Notes under the pieces: model-generated
The model's input: the letters and a program-made list of their open reading frames with translations, nothing else
Told to the model about the DNA's origin: nothing
The model's database searches: none
Shown: one piece after another, positions 1-7,910 of the stretch
Numbering within the stretch: the first letter of the stretch is position 1
Layout: each line of letters begins with the position of its first letter
NCBI GenBank assembly: GCA_031549605.1
Contig: JAVBPM010000054.1
Coordinates: 1-9,318, forward strand
Reading direction: 5' to 3'
DNA length: 9,318 nucleotides
Source: WRAI01 sp031549605
GTDB lineage: Bacteria > Bacillota > Clostridia > Oscillospirales > UBA929
Program-made: the position numbers and the translations under genes

Positions 1-3000
1 CGACGCGCGGGCGCTGGTGTCGCGTCCGGCAAAGCCGGCGAAGCGGTAGAGCATGGCCGCCAGCTGCTGACGCGTGACGTAGCCGTTGGGGTCAAACTTG
101 CTGTTGCCGACACCGCCGACAATCTTCTTGTCGGCCGCCCACGCGACGTGCTTGCCGTACCAGTTGGCGTTGTTGGTAATGTCGGTGACGTCGACAAACG
201 GGTCGCTGGTGTAGCTGCTGAGATTTGCGCCGTAGATGCGGCTGAGCAGCGTGGCAACCATGGCGCGCGTCGTCGGCGCATTGGGCGAGAAGGTCGTTTT
301 CGATGTGCCACCAAAGATGCCGTTGGCGGCGACGTAGTTGATGTTGGTAATGGCCCAGTGGCTCTGTGAGTCGGTGAACACGGCCAAATCCGAGCCGTCA
401 GTCTTGCCGAAGACGACAACCAGCGTCGCGTCCTTGGTGCAATCGGTGAAGGTGTAGCCAGTCAGCGTCTTGAGCGCCGTGCCGTTGACACGCGCGCCGG
501 TGACTTTGTAGCCGGCGGCCGGCGTGAAGGTGTAAGCCGCCTGCTTGCCGGTCTGCACGCACTTGACCGTGCCCGAGCCCGACTTGGAGACGTAAACCTT
601 GTTGGGGTAAGTCACAGCGGCCGTGATGGTAACGGTTTTGGTGCCGCTGACGTTGCTGCCGTCCTTGGCGGTTGCCTTAACGGTGACGGTACCGGCGGCG
701 GTGGCGGTCAGCACACCGGCTGTCGTAATCGTGGTACTGCCGCTGCCGTTTTCAACACTCCACGTCACCGCCTTGTTGGCGGCGTTGGCGGGCAGCACGT
801 CGGCGGTATAGCTGCTCGTCGCGCCGACGGCGACACTGGCGGAACCGTTGACGGAGATGGTGGACACGAGATTGGGCGTGATGGTAACGGTCTTGCTGCC
901 ACTGACGCCGCTGCCGTCTTTTGCGGTGGCGACAATGGTGACAGTGCCGACGGCGGTGGCGGTCAGCTTGCCGGTTTGGTCGATGGTGGCGTTGCCGGTG
1001 TCGTTGGTGACGCTCCATGTCACAGTTTTATTGTCGGCATTGCCTGGCAGCACATCGACGGCGTAATTTGTCTCCGTGCCGTCAATCAGGCTCTCAGCGC
1101 CGGTGACCGTGATACCGGTCACTTTAATATCAATCTGGTTGAGCCATGCCGTAATGTCGGCGTCGGTGGTGGTCAGCTTGTCCATCAGCAGCCAACCACT
1201 GGCCAGCAAACCGTTGAGACGTGCCAGTTCGTCGGGCGAACCAATGGCGGCCGATTTTCTAGCGGGTATGGTCGTCGTCAGCGCCGTGTTGAGCGCGTCG
1301 ACCTTGGTCAGCGCGGCACGCGCGGCAAACTGCTCGTAGAGCCGGAAGGCCTCGTCGCGCGAGACGGCCTTGCTGTGGATACGCGCGGCGGCAATGTCGC
1401 CCGTGAAGGCGTATTGTGCCGTTGCGCTGGTGTGGGCGTCGCCGCCAATGGCGATCCAGTGCGCGGCGTCATTCGCGGGGAACGCCATCGCCACAGGTGT
1501 CGAGCCGGTATTGACGACCAGTTCGCCGACCGGCGAACCGTTGGCATAGGCCTTGAGCGTAAATCCGTCGTATGTATACACATAGTGAACAAAATCGGTC
1601 GTGTTGCAAACATAAGAGCCGACGCGCTTATAGCCGCCGCCGATATGTGCCCACAGCTCCATTTTCCCGCTGGAGGGATCACGCTCAATGCCGAAGCCGC
1701 CGCCCTCCTGCGCGCTGACCGGACACTGGTCGGCGGTGGTGGTTGTTTTGGCGTAGGTTTCCAGCGTAAAATGCGTGGCAATAGCCGTCTTAAAGGAGTT
1801 GTTGTCCTTGTAGCTGACCTTGAAGTATTTCGAGCCGTTGCCTGTAAAGTTGCTGGAGTACATGTTTAACGTGCTGTCGTAAGAAGTGCTGGGATCGGTG
1901 CTGCCCTTCGTGACGGCAAAAGCCATTGGAGAAAGATCGAGGGCGCTGGACCCGGGACGAAAGGCGACATCCAACACGTCGGCGACCGGCGCGACAACGC
2001 CGGGGTCAGGTGTGTAGGTCGGCGTGGTGAACGAAGCGCTGGTAATCGGCGCGGAGCTACGACTGAAAGAGTCGTAGGCCGTGACCACCGCCGTGTACGT
2101 GGTGTTGGGCGTCAGCCCGCTTAGCGTGACGGTCTTGGAGGCCGGCATCTCGGTGTTGAAATAAAATTCAGAGAATGTGCGGTAGGTGGCGACGGTGGTG
2201 GAGCCGTTTTTAATCTCAACCTTATAGTTGTGCACCATGTCGTCGTCAGTCGCCTGTGCAAAACTGACCTTACAGCTGTCGGTGGTAATGTCGGAAACGG
2301 TCGGCACGACGGTCGACCCAAAGACGGGCGAGGTGCCGCCGTTGCGCGCGGCGGTGTAGGTGGGGACACCTATGTTGACGATCCACGGTTGTTTAATGGT
2401 GGTCTTGCGGATAAAGTCATAACGCTCGATGGAGACCGTTCCATCGGGTAGGACGTCGCAAATCAGACCCTCTTGCACAAAGGCGGCGTTTTTGGGTATA
2501 TTGCCGTCGTTCAGACCTTTTTCCAGCTCCATATAGTCGACGCCACCGTCGTTAACGGCGGTAAAGCCACCCTGGAAAATGGAGCGCTCGTCGGCAATGG
2601 AGTAATGCGAGTGGCCGGAAAAATAAATGGAATGGCTGTAGTTGATTAGTACATTGTTGAGGTCAGAGACGCCCCAGGCATCGCTGCCGCCGATGGTAAA
2701 GGAGCCATACACCGTATTGCTGACCGGAATGTGGCCAAAGACAAACAGCGGCTTGCCGGGGTGCGCCTCCGTGGCGTCCTCCATTTTTTGGGCTAGAAAA
2801 GTCAGCTCGTCCCAGCGGGCTTTATAACCGCTGTAGTCGTTTTGGCTGACGGTTATGAACGGATAGCCCTTGATGGTAATGTACTGGTTGAGCGACTGGC
2901 CATACACGTCGGTGAAGTACTGGCGTGCGTTGTTATAGTTGTAGTTGTCGCTCATCATGTCGTGGTTGCCCAGCAGCACATAGCATTCGATGCCCTTAGG

Positions 3001-3327
3001 ATCCAACTGCTCGTCAATCAGCATTTTGAGGTTTTGGTGCTGGCTCTTAGCGCCCCACTGGGTTAGGTCGCCGACGATAAACACGGCGTCAAGCTTTGGC
3101 GTCATTTCGGCCAATTGCTTCAGCACGGCGCGCACGCGGTCGACCGAGGGCGCCGAGGTCTCGGATGCCTCGTCATGACCGAGATGCGTCTCGGAAATGA
3201 CGGCGAAGCGAGGCAATGTCGACTCAGCCTGCGCTGTCAGCACAGGAACGCCCGAAATGGGCAGGAGACTGCACAGCAGCAGCAACGTCAGAATAACGCT
3301 GATGGTGCGTTTGCGGGTGGATAACAT
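1..3327 (-). CDS. Secreted SLH-anchored metallophosphoesterase with Fn3, LamG and Ig-like domains (3' end outside window)
   Basis: The frame is open from an ATG at 3327 to the left edge: 1109 residues, no stop. The start is set by AAGGAGG at 3335-3341, 7 bases upstream. Residues 1-34 form a signal peptide (basic n-region, Leu-rich core, AQA-ES cleavage site). Residues 38-310 are a calcineurin-like phosphoesterase domain with motifs SETHLG (E46, H48), GD (D87), GNHD (N121, H122), GH (H199) and GHSH (H239, H241). Then follow an Fn3-like domain (about 338-437), a LamG/concanavalin-like domain (about 450-665), a helical linker, two Big_2-type Ig repeats (736-817, 821-902), a small bacterial repeat domain (about 908-974) and SLH domains (about 982-1034, 1043-1098); a third SLH probably lies past the edge. 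Family knowledge points to a metal-dependent phosphodiester or phosphomonoester hydrolase held on the cell wall by SLH domains. The substrate cannot be read from sequence. The first metal motif is ExH instead of the usual DxH. Its own promoter suggests a monocistronic unit. Confidence 0.9.
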   Translation of the reverse strand, partial: MLSTRKRTISVILTLLLLCSLLPISGVPVLTAQAESTLPRFAVISETHLGHDEASETSAPSVDRVRAVLKQLAEMTPKLDAVFIVGDLTQWGAKSQHQNLKMLIDEQLDPKGIECYVLLGNHDMMSDNYNYNNARQYFTDVYGQSLNQYITIKGYPFITVSQNDYSGYKARWDELTFLAQKMEDATEAHPGKPLFVFGHIPVSNTVYGSFTIGGSDAWGVSDLNNVLINYSHSIYFSGHSHYSIADERSIFQGGFTAVNDGGVDYMELEKGLNDGNIPKNAAFVQEGLICDVLPDGTVSIERYDFIRKTTIKQPWIVNIGVPTYTAARNGGTSPVFGSTVVPTVSDITTDSCKVSFAQATDDDMVHNYKVEIKNGSTTVATYRTFSEFYFNTEMPASKTVTLSGLTPNTTYTAVVTAYDSFSRSSAPITSASFTTPTYTPDPGVVAPVADVLDVAFRPGSSALDLSPMAFAVTKGSTDPSTSYDSTLNMYSSNFTGNGSKYFKVSYKDNNSFKTAIATHFTLETYAKTTTTADQCPVSAQEGGGFGIERDPSSGKMELWAHIGGGYKRVGSYVCNTTDFVHYVYTYDGFTLKAYANGSPVGELVVNTGSTPVAMAFPANDAAHWIAIGGDAHTSATAQYAFTGDIAAARIHSKAVSRDEAFRLYEQFAARAALTKVDALNTALTTTIPARKSAAIGSPDELARLNGLLASGWLLMDKLTTTDADITAWLNQIDIKVTGITVTGAESLIDGTETNYAVDVLPGNADNKTVTWSVTNDTGNATIDQTGKLTATAVGTVTIVATAKDGSGVSGSKTVTITPNLVSTISVNGSASVAVGATSSYTADVLPANAANKAVTWSVENGSGSTTITTAGVLTATAAGTVTVKATAKDGSNVSGTKTVTITAAVTYPNKVYVSKSGSGTVKCVQTGKQAAYTFTPAAGYKVTGARVNGTALKTLTGYTFTDCTKDATLVVVFGKTDGSDLAVFTDSQSHWAITNINYVAANGIFGGTSKTTFSPNAPTTRAMVATLLSRIYGANLSSYTSDPFVDVTDITNNANWYGKHVAWAADKKIVGGVGNSKFDPNGYVTRQQLAAMLYRFAGFAGRDTSARAS
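622..1122 (-). repeat. Tandem pair of Big_2 Ig-like domain repeats, 255-base unit
   Basis: Two consecutive units within the metallophosphoesterase gene encode residues 736-817 and 821-902. The offset is exactly 85 codons (255 bases). By hand alignment about 50 of 82 residues are identical, with the strongest match in the C-terminal half (shared motifs VTWSV, LTATA, ATAKDG, KTVTIT). The DNA is also similar: gtgatggtaacgg occurs at 623-635 and again at 878-890. The units look like an internal duplication of a stalk module that spaces the catalytic part away from the SLH anchor. Confidence 0.8.
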
Positions 3328-3345
3328 AAAAAGCCCTCCTTCTGT

Positions 3346-3359
3346 GCGCGTTGGCGCGC
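3346..3359 (-). other. Small GC hairpin in the 5' leader of the metallophosphoesterase mRNA
   Basis: The minus-strand leader carries GCGCG, loop CCAA, CGCGC: a perfect 5-bp stem ending 4 bases upstream of the AAGGAGG site. It lies inside the leader of about 40 bases predicted from the promoter. It might stabilise the 5' end or modulate initiation, but it is short enough to be chance in GC-rich DNA. Confidence 0.35.
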
Positions 3360-3375
3360 CTTCTTTTTCGCGGTC

Positions 3376-3404
3376 AGTATATCACTGGGTGTGGGCGAAT
3401 ACAA
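3376..3404 (-). promoter_or_regulatory. Sigma-70-type promoter for the SLH metallophosphoesterase gene
   Basis: On the minus strand, -35 TTGTAT (3404-3399) and -10 TATACT (3381-3376) are separated by exactly 17 bases. The predicted start near 3369 gives a leader of about 40 bases before the ATG at 3327, with AAGGAGG in between. The promoter lies just downstream of the terminator of the metG operon, so the gene is likely transcribed independently. The hexamers match consensus at 4 of 6 and 5 of 6 positions. Confidence 0.7.
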
Positions 3405-3431
3405 CAAATTTCAGAGAATTGCATGCCGCAT

Positions 3432-3480
3432 TGTTGTGAAAATAAACAACCCGCCACCGCGCATGGCGGTACGGGTTGTT
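3432..3480 (-). terminator. Rho-independent terminator of the metG-GH13-flavoprotein operon
   Basis: On the minus strand, AACAACCCG (3480-3472) pairs with CGGGTTGTT (3453-3445), enclosing an inner CGCCA/TGGCG stem with a small bulge on one side. A T-rich run (TTGTTTATTTTC, about 3450-3439) follows. It lies 10 bases after the stop of the flavoprotein gene and ends the three-gene unit. The plus-strand direction lacks a T tract and has no gene to terminate. Confidence 0.75.
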
Positions 3481-3489
3481 GCGTTGTCA

Positions 3490-4050
3490 TTATGGTGTTG
3501 TCAGGGCGTCGACCAGTCGGTTGATTTCGGCTGAAAGGGCGGCGTTTTGCCGCCAGTCGGCGGGCGACAAATCGTCAGTGTCGGGTAGAACGATATGACC
3601 ACGTGCATCGGCGTGCAGCACTGACAGCAGGCGATTGGCGGTGGCCAGCGCGGTGTCAAAGGGTCCTGTGCTACCGGCCGTGAGCAGCACGGCGCCGACG
3701 CGCCGCTTAGCGGTCAGCGGTTCGCGGTTCAGCCGATACCGCGCCGCCCAGTACACCTGCAACCGGCTGGCCCATTGCAGCAGTGAGCCGGTCAGCTCGC
3801 CAAAATGAACGGGTGACGCCAGCACAATGGTGTCTGCGGCGTTTATCGCGTCATAGACAGCGGTCATGCCGTCGTCGATAACGCAGCGAGCGGTGTGCCA
3901 ACAGGCGCGGCAGTCATTGCAGGGCGCGATACGCGCGGTGTAGGTGTCGACAACAGTAGCTGTGCCGGATAGCCTGCGCTCGAGTGCGTGGAGCAGGGTT
4001 GCCGTATGGCCGTTGGAACGCGGCGAACCATTGATGATCAGCGTATTCAC
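3490..4050 (-). CDS. Flavodoxin-fold NAD(P)H-dependent oxidoreductase (FMN reductase / Isf-like family)
   Basis: This 186-residue cytoplasmic protein opens with LIINGSPRSNGHT (residues 4-16), the FMN-phosphate loop of the NADPH-dependent FMN reductase/flavodoxin-like fold. It continues with SPVHFGELTG (79-88), the usual second flavin loop. Residues 44-56 hold four cysteines spaced C-x2-C-x2-C-x5-C, which fits the compact motif of iron-sulfur flavoproteins (C-x2-C-x2-C-x4-7-C) followed by a DDGM acidic turn. Whether a 4Fe-4S cluster is bound is inference; many relatives with this pattern are uncharacterised. The start is a GTG at 4050, 5 bases after the stop of the GH13 gene. Its likely ribosome site, AAGAGG, lies in that gene's last codons, so translation is probably coupled. 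It is the last gene of the metG operon. The exact substrate is unknown. Confidence 0.85.
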   Translation of the reverse strand: MNTLIINGSPRSNGHTATLLHALERRLSGTATVVDTYTARIAPCNDCRACWHTARCVIDDGMTAVYDAINAADTIVLASPVHFGELTGSLLQWASRLQVYWAARYRLNREPLTAKRRVGAVLLTAGSTGPFDTALATANRLLSVLHADARGHIVLPDTDDLSPADWRQNAALSAEINRLVDALTTP

Positions 4051-4055
4051 CCGAC

Positions 4056-5957
4056 TTAAACCTCTTGCAGCAGCAACGCGCTGTAGGCGGGTAGTTCAAC
4101 CGTCAGCAGGCCGTCGTCGGCGCAATAGTCTGCGCCGGTTAGCAAATCCTTGGCGTGTTCCAGCCATGGCAGCTGTACGGGTTTTGGCTGGTCGCTGTTG
4201 TTGGTCAGCACGGTCAGTGTTGCGCCGTCCAGGCTGCGCGAGAAGCAGAGTACGGCGTCGCCGCAGTCGTGGTAGGCGATGTCGCCTTGTTGCAGTGCGG
4301 CATGGCTACGACGCAACTGACCCAGCAGTCGATAATGTGCCAGCAGCTCGGCGTCCTCGCGACCCCACGGATAGGTGGCGCGGTTGAGCGGGTCTTCGTA
4401 GCCCTCCATGCCGGCCTCGTCGCCATAAAACAGGCAGGGCGAGCCGGGAAAGCAGTAGAGCAGCAATGAGCCCAGCTTGAGTCGCGAAACGGCCAAGCGG
4501 CGCTGGTCGTCGCTCAAGCGCCGGTGGGCGCGGTCGGTTTTGCTGCCGGTGTAGTCGTCGGGTGAGGCTCCCAGCACCGTCAGCACGCGCGGCGTGTCGT
4601 GCGTGCCGAGGAAATTCATGGCACTGTAATAGGCGCTGTGCGGGTAGTTTTCGCGCAGGCTCTCCATCTGGGTTTGAAAGTCGGCTGATGAGCCGCCCAG
4701 CAGGTAGTTCAGCAGCGCGTTGCGCAGCGGGTAGTTCATCACACCGTCCAGCTCGTTGCCGTCAAAGTATTTGCGGCGCTGGCCGTAGGCTGTCTTGTTG
4801 CTGGCGTCTTCCCACACCTCGCCGATGATCACAGCGTCCTTTTTCTCGTCCCGCGCGGCGGCGCACAGCCGCGCGACAAATTCGTCGGGCAGCTCGTCGA
4901 CGACATCCAGTCGCCAGCCGTCGGCACCGGCTCGGAGCCAGTGGCGCACGACGCCGGGGTCGTCGAAGAGAAAGCGACACAGGCTTTGGCTGTGCTCGTT
5001 GACCTGTGGCAGCGTGTAAATGCCCCACCAGCTGGCATAGTCGTTGGGCCAATGTCGGAAGTCGTACCAGTCGAGATAGGGCGATTGCTGCGATTGGTGC
5101 GCGCCCAGCTCGTCGTAGCTGCCGCGTCCGTTAAAGTAGCGGCTGTCGTAGCCGGTGTGGTTGAACACGCCGTCGAGCAGCACGCGCAGTTTGCGCTTTC
5201 TAGCTGCGGCGCACAGCTGCTCAAACTGCTGCGACGTGCCGAACAGCGGATCAACATTGAGGTAGTCGGCCGTGTCGTAGCGGTGGTTGGACGCCGCCTC
5301 AAAAATGGGGCTGAGGTAGATGGTGTCGACGCCCAGCGAGGCGATGTAGTCCAGCTTTTCCGTCAGTCCGGCGATGTTGCCACCAAAAAAGTCGTTGTTT
5401 AGCACCTCGCCGTGTTCATTGGGCAGGAAGTAGGGCTGCTCGTTCCAGTCGGTGTGCAGCCAGCGACTACCAATCATGCCGCTGACATCGGGCAGCGCGC
5501 CGCTGCGGGCAAAGCGGTCGGGGAAAATGTGGTAGGTGACGCCGCGACCAAACCATTCGGGCGTTTGTTGCTGTTGGTAGACCGTCAGCTGGTAGCCTTT
5601 GGGCGTGTCGGACACGGCGCCCTCGCCGCCGGTGCTTTGCTCGTTGTTGCCGTAATAGAAGGGTGCGCGGTCGCCGCGCTCAATGCGAAAGCAGTACCAC
5701 ACCAGCCCCAGCAGCCCGTCGGTGGGCAGGCTGCCGGTATAGACGTCGTGCTGACGCTCGCAGCCTTGCCAGCGTAGCGGCACCTCAAAGCGGCGCTCCT
5801 GTCGCTCGACAAAGACTTCCAGCACCACGCGCTGCGCACCCCAGATGCGCGGCGGCATAAAGGTGAGGTCGAGCGTCTGGCCAGTGGACAAAGCGCCAAA
5901 GGGACGTCGGTAGGCAACGTCCCTTGAATCAAAGATTTTGATGTCGCCGCGGTTCAT
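4056..5957 (-). CDS. Intracellular GH13 alpha-glucan hydrolase (neopullulanase/cyclomaltodextrinase-like alpha-amylase)
   Basis: This protein has 633 residues and no signal peptide. The N-terminal domain of about 120 residues (beta-rich, CBM34-like position) is followed by a GH13 (beta/alpha)8 barrel starting near GVTYHIFPDRFA (139-150) and a C-terminal beta domain (about 550-633). The conserved regions are present: DGVFNH (262-267), GWRLD with nucleophile D351, GEVW with acid/base E380, and GTHD with D454, so it should be active. The LPQVN stretch (316-320) sits where neopullulanase-type enzymes carry MPKLN. Family knowledge suggests hydrolysis of alpha-1,4 (possibly alpha-1,6) bonds in imported maltodextrins, cyclodextrins or glycogen fragments; the exact specificity is inference. 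The ATG overlaps the metG stop as ATGA, which indicates translational coupling, and the flavoprotein gene follows after 5 bases. The unusual point is co-transcription with an aminoacyl-tRNA synthetase. Confidence 0.92.
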   Translation of the reverse strand: MNRGDIKIFDSRDVAYRRPFGALSTGQTLDLTFMPPRIWGAQRVVLEVFVERQERRFEVPLRWQGCERQHDVYTGSLPTDGLLGLVWYCFRIERGDRAPFYYGNNEQSTGGEGAVSDTPKGYQLTVYQQQQTPEWFGRGVTYHIFPDRFARSGALPDVSGMIGSRWLHTDWNEQPYFLPNEHGEVLNNDFFGGNIAGLTEKLDYIASLGVDTIYLSPIFEAASNHRYDTADYLNVDPLFGTSQQFEQLCAAARKRKLRVLLDGVFNHTGYDSRYFNGRGSYDELGAHQSQQSPYLDWYDFRHWPNDYASWWGIYTLPQVNEHSQSLCRFLFDDPGVVRHWLRAGADGWRLDVVDELPDEFVARLCAAARDEKKDAVIIGEVWEDASNKTAYGQRRKYFDGNELDGVMNYPLRNALLNYLLGGSSADFQTQMESLRENYPHSAYYSAMNFLGTHDTPRVLTVLGASPDDYTGSKTDRAHRRLSDDQRRLAVSRLKLGSLLLYCFPGSPCLFYGDEAGMEGYEDPLNRATYPWGREDAELLAHYRLLGQLRRSHAALQQGDIAYHDCGDAVLCFSRSLDGATLTVLTNNSDQPKPVQLPWLEHAKDLLTGADYCADDGLLTVELPAYSALLLQEV

Positions 5958-7879
5958 CGTACCTTAGCGCCCGGCGTCATACCAGCCGGTGCCTCGACGA
6001 TGCGGACGTTGTCGTCGCCCGTTTCAGCGCACAGAATCATGCCCTGGCTCTCCACGCCGCGCAGCTTGGCCGGTTTGAGGTTTTTGACCAGCAGCACGCG
6101 CTTGCCGACCAGCTCGTCGGGCTTGTAGAATTTGGCGATGCCCGACACGACCTGTCGCTTCTCACTGCCGACGTCGAGTTGCAACAGCAACAGCTTGTCA
6201 CTCTTGGGCACCGGCTCGCAGGATAGCACCTCGGCGACACGCAGGTCGCACTTGGCAAAGTCGTCAATGGCGATTTCGGGCAGGTCGTCGTAGACCTTGG
6301 CGGTCGGTGCCGCCGGTTGGGCAACCTCTTTGGTCAGTGTCAGCGGCGACACGTCGGTTTTCACGTCAATGCGCGGAAAAAGCGCCTCGCCCATTACGAC
6401 GGTAAAGCCGTCGTCGGCGCTGAGGTGGCTGACGCACTGCCAGTCGACCTGCGCGGTCGTCAAGCCCAGCTGCGCCAGCAGCTTGTCGGCTGCGGCGGGG
6501 ATAAAGGGCTGCACCATCACGCCGACCGCCTTGAGACAGGCGCACAGCGTACGTAGCACCGTTTGCAGCTCGGTGGTTTTGCTGTCGTCGCGACCCAGCA
6601 CCCACGGCTGCGTCTCGTCAATGAATTTGTTGGCGCGGCTAACCAGTTTCCAGCACTCGGCCATGGCGTTGGGCACGTTAAAGCCCTCCATTTGCGCGCT
6701 GTAGGTGTCGGCGACACTGGCGGCAAAGGCGGCGATGTCAGCGTTGACGGCATCGGCGGGCAGTGTGCCGCCGTAATATTTTTGCACCATGGACACGGTG
6801 CGCGACAGCAGATTGCCCAAATCGTTGGCCAAATCGCTGTTAATACGCTCGATAAAGCGCTTGTGGCTGAAGTCACCGTCGGAGCCAAAGGGCATCTCGC
6901 GCAGCAGGAAGTAGCGCAGCGCATCGACGCCGTACTTGTCGGCGTAGACGACGGGGTCGACGACATTGCCCAAAGACTTGCCCATCTTTTGACCCTCGGA
7001 GGTCCACCAGCCGTGGCCGTAGACTTGCTTGGGCAGCGGTTGATCCAGCGCCATCAGCATGATGGGCCAGATGATGGTGTGGAACCGAATGATTTCCTTG
7101 CCGACCAGATGCAAATCGGCCGGCCAGTACTTGTCAAAATCGGCGTGGTCGGCTTGCCCGTAGCGCATGGCGGTAATGTAGTTGGATAGCGCGTCAATCC
7201 ACACGTAGATAACGTGCTTGTCGTCAAACGGCACACGCACGCCCCAGTCAAAGGTGGTGCGCGACACACAGAGATCCTCCAACCCCGGCTTGAGGAAGTT
7301 GTTGAGCATCTCGTTTTTGCGGCTGGGTGGCTGGATGAATTCGGGATGGGTCTCGATGTATTCAATCAGGCGATCCTGGTACTTGCTGAGCTTGAAGAAA
7401 TAGCACTCCTCTTTGGTCAGTACGACTTCGCGGCCGCAGTCGGGGCACTTGCCGTTTTTGAGCTGCGACTCGGTCCAAAAGGACTCGTCGGGCGTGCAGT
7501 ACCAGCCCTCATAGGCGCCCTTGTAGATGTCGCCTTGGTCATACAGGCGCTGAAAAATCTGCTGCACCGCCGCCTCGTGGTAGTCGTCGGTCGTGCGAAT
7601 GAAGCGGTCGTAGGAAATGTCGAGCAACGTCCACAGCTCCTTGATGCCGGCGACAATGTTGTCGACGTAGGCCTTGGGCGTGGTGCCGTTTTTCTCGGCT
7701 ACCTGCTGGATTTTTTGACCGTGCTCGTCGGTGCCGGTCAAATACATAACGTCAAAGCCCGTCATGCGCTTGTAGCGCGCGATTGCGTCGCATATCAGCG
7801 TGCAGTATGCGTGGCCGATGTGCAGGTTGTCGGACGGGTAGTAGAGCGGCGTGGTGATGTAGAAAGTCGGTTTGGTCAT
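5954..7879 (-). CDS. metG: Methionyl-tRNA synthetase with C-terminal tRNA-binding domain
   Basis: This 641-residue class I synthetase charges tRNA-Met with methionine in the cytoplasm. Residues 5-30 hold the Rossmann start with HIGH (20-23). TGTDEHGQKIQ (48-58) is the conserved MetRS signature, and KMGKS (298-302) is the second class I motif. The central insert has C128, D131, C145 and C148, so three of four usual zinc-knuckle cysteines remain. The anticodon-binding helical domain covers about 345-500, and an EMAP/Trbp111-type tRNA-binding domain covers about 537-641, matching the long form typical of Firmicutes. The ATG at 7879 is chosen because AAGGAGG lies 7 bases upstream and the protein begins TFYITTPLYYPS as in the family. 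The same frame extends to 8017, but that would run through the divergent promoter and into the transporter gene. The stop overlaps the next start as ATGA. No T-box leader fits in the short upstream region. Confidence 0.97.
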   Translation of the reverse strand: MTKPTFYITTPLYYPSDNLHIGHAYCTLICDAIARYKRMTGFDVMYLTGTDEHGQKIQQVAEKNGTTPKAYVDNIVAGIKELWTLLDISYDRFIRTTDDYHEAAVQQIFQRLYDQGDIYKGAYEGWYCTPDESFWTESQLKNGKCPDCGREVVLTKEECYFFKLSKYQDRLIEYIETHPEFIQPPSRKNEMLNNFLKPGLEDLCVSRTTFDWGVRVPFDDKHVIYVWIDALSNYITAMRYGQADHADFDKYWPADLHLVGKEIIRFHTIIWPIMLMALDQPLPKQVYGHGWWTSEGQKMGKSLGNVVDPVVYADKYGVDALRYFLLREMPFGSDGDFSHKRFIERINSDLANDLGNLLSRTVSMVQKYYGGTLPADAVNADIAAFAASVADTYSAQMEGFNVPNAMAECWKLVSRANKFIDETQPWVLGRDDSKTTELQTVLRTLCACLKAVGVMVQPFIPAAADKLLAQLGLTTAQVDWQCVSHLSADDGFTVVMGEALFPRIDVKTDVSPLTLTKEVAQPAAPTAKVYDDLPEIAIDDFAKCDLRVAEVLSCEPVPKSDKLLLLQLDVGSEKRQVVSGIAKFYKPDELVGKRVLLVKNLKPAKLRGVESQGMILCAETGDDNVRIVEAPAGMTPGAKVR

Positions 7880-7886
7880 GGATACG

Positions 7887-7893
7887 CCTCCTT
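7887..7893 (-). promoter_or_regulatory. Ribosome binding site that fixes the metG start
   Basis: AAGGAGG on the minus strand is a full match to the anti-Shine-Dalgarno sequence and lies 7 bases from the ATG at 7879. It decides against the 46-codon upstream extension of the same frame. Confidence 0.9.
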
Positions 7894-7910
7894 CAATGAC
7901 GGTGATAGTT

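Noticed and set aside
976..1869. Long plus-strand open frame of 297 codons
   Set aside because: It is antisense to the LamG and Ig-like regions of the phosphoesterase gene. It has no ribosome site or promoter and no recognisable domain, and its composition follows from the GC-biased codons of the opposite strand.
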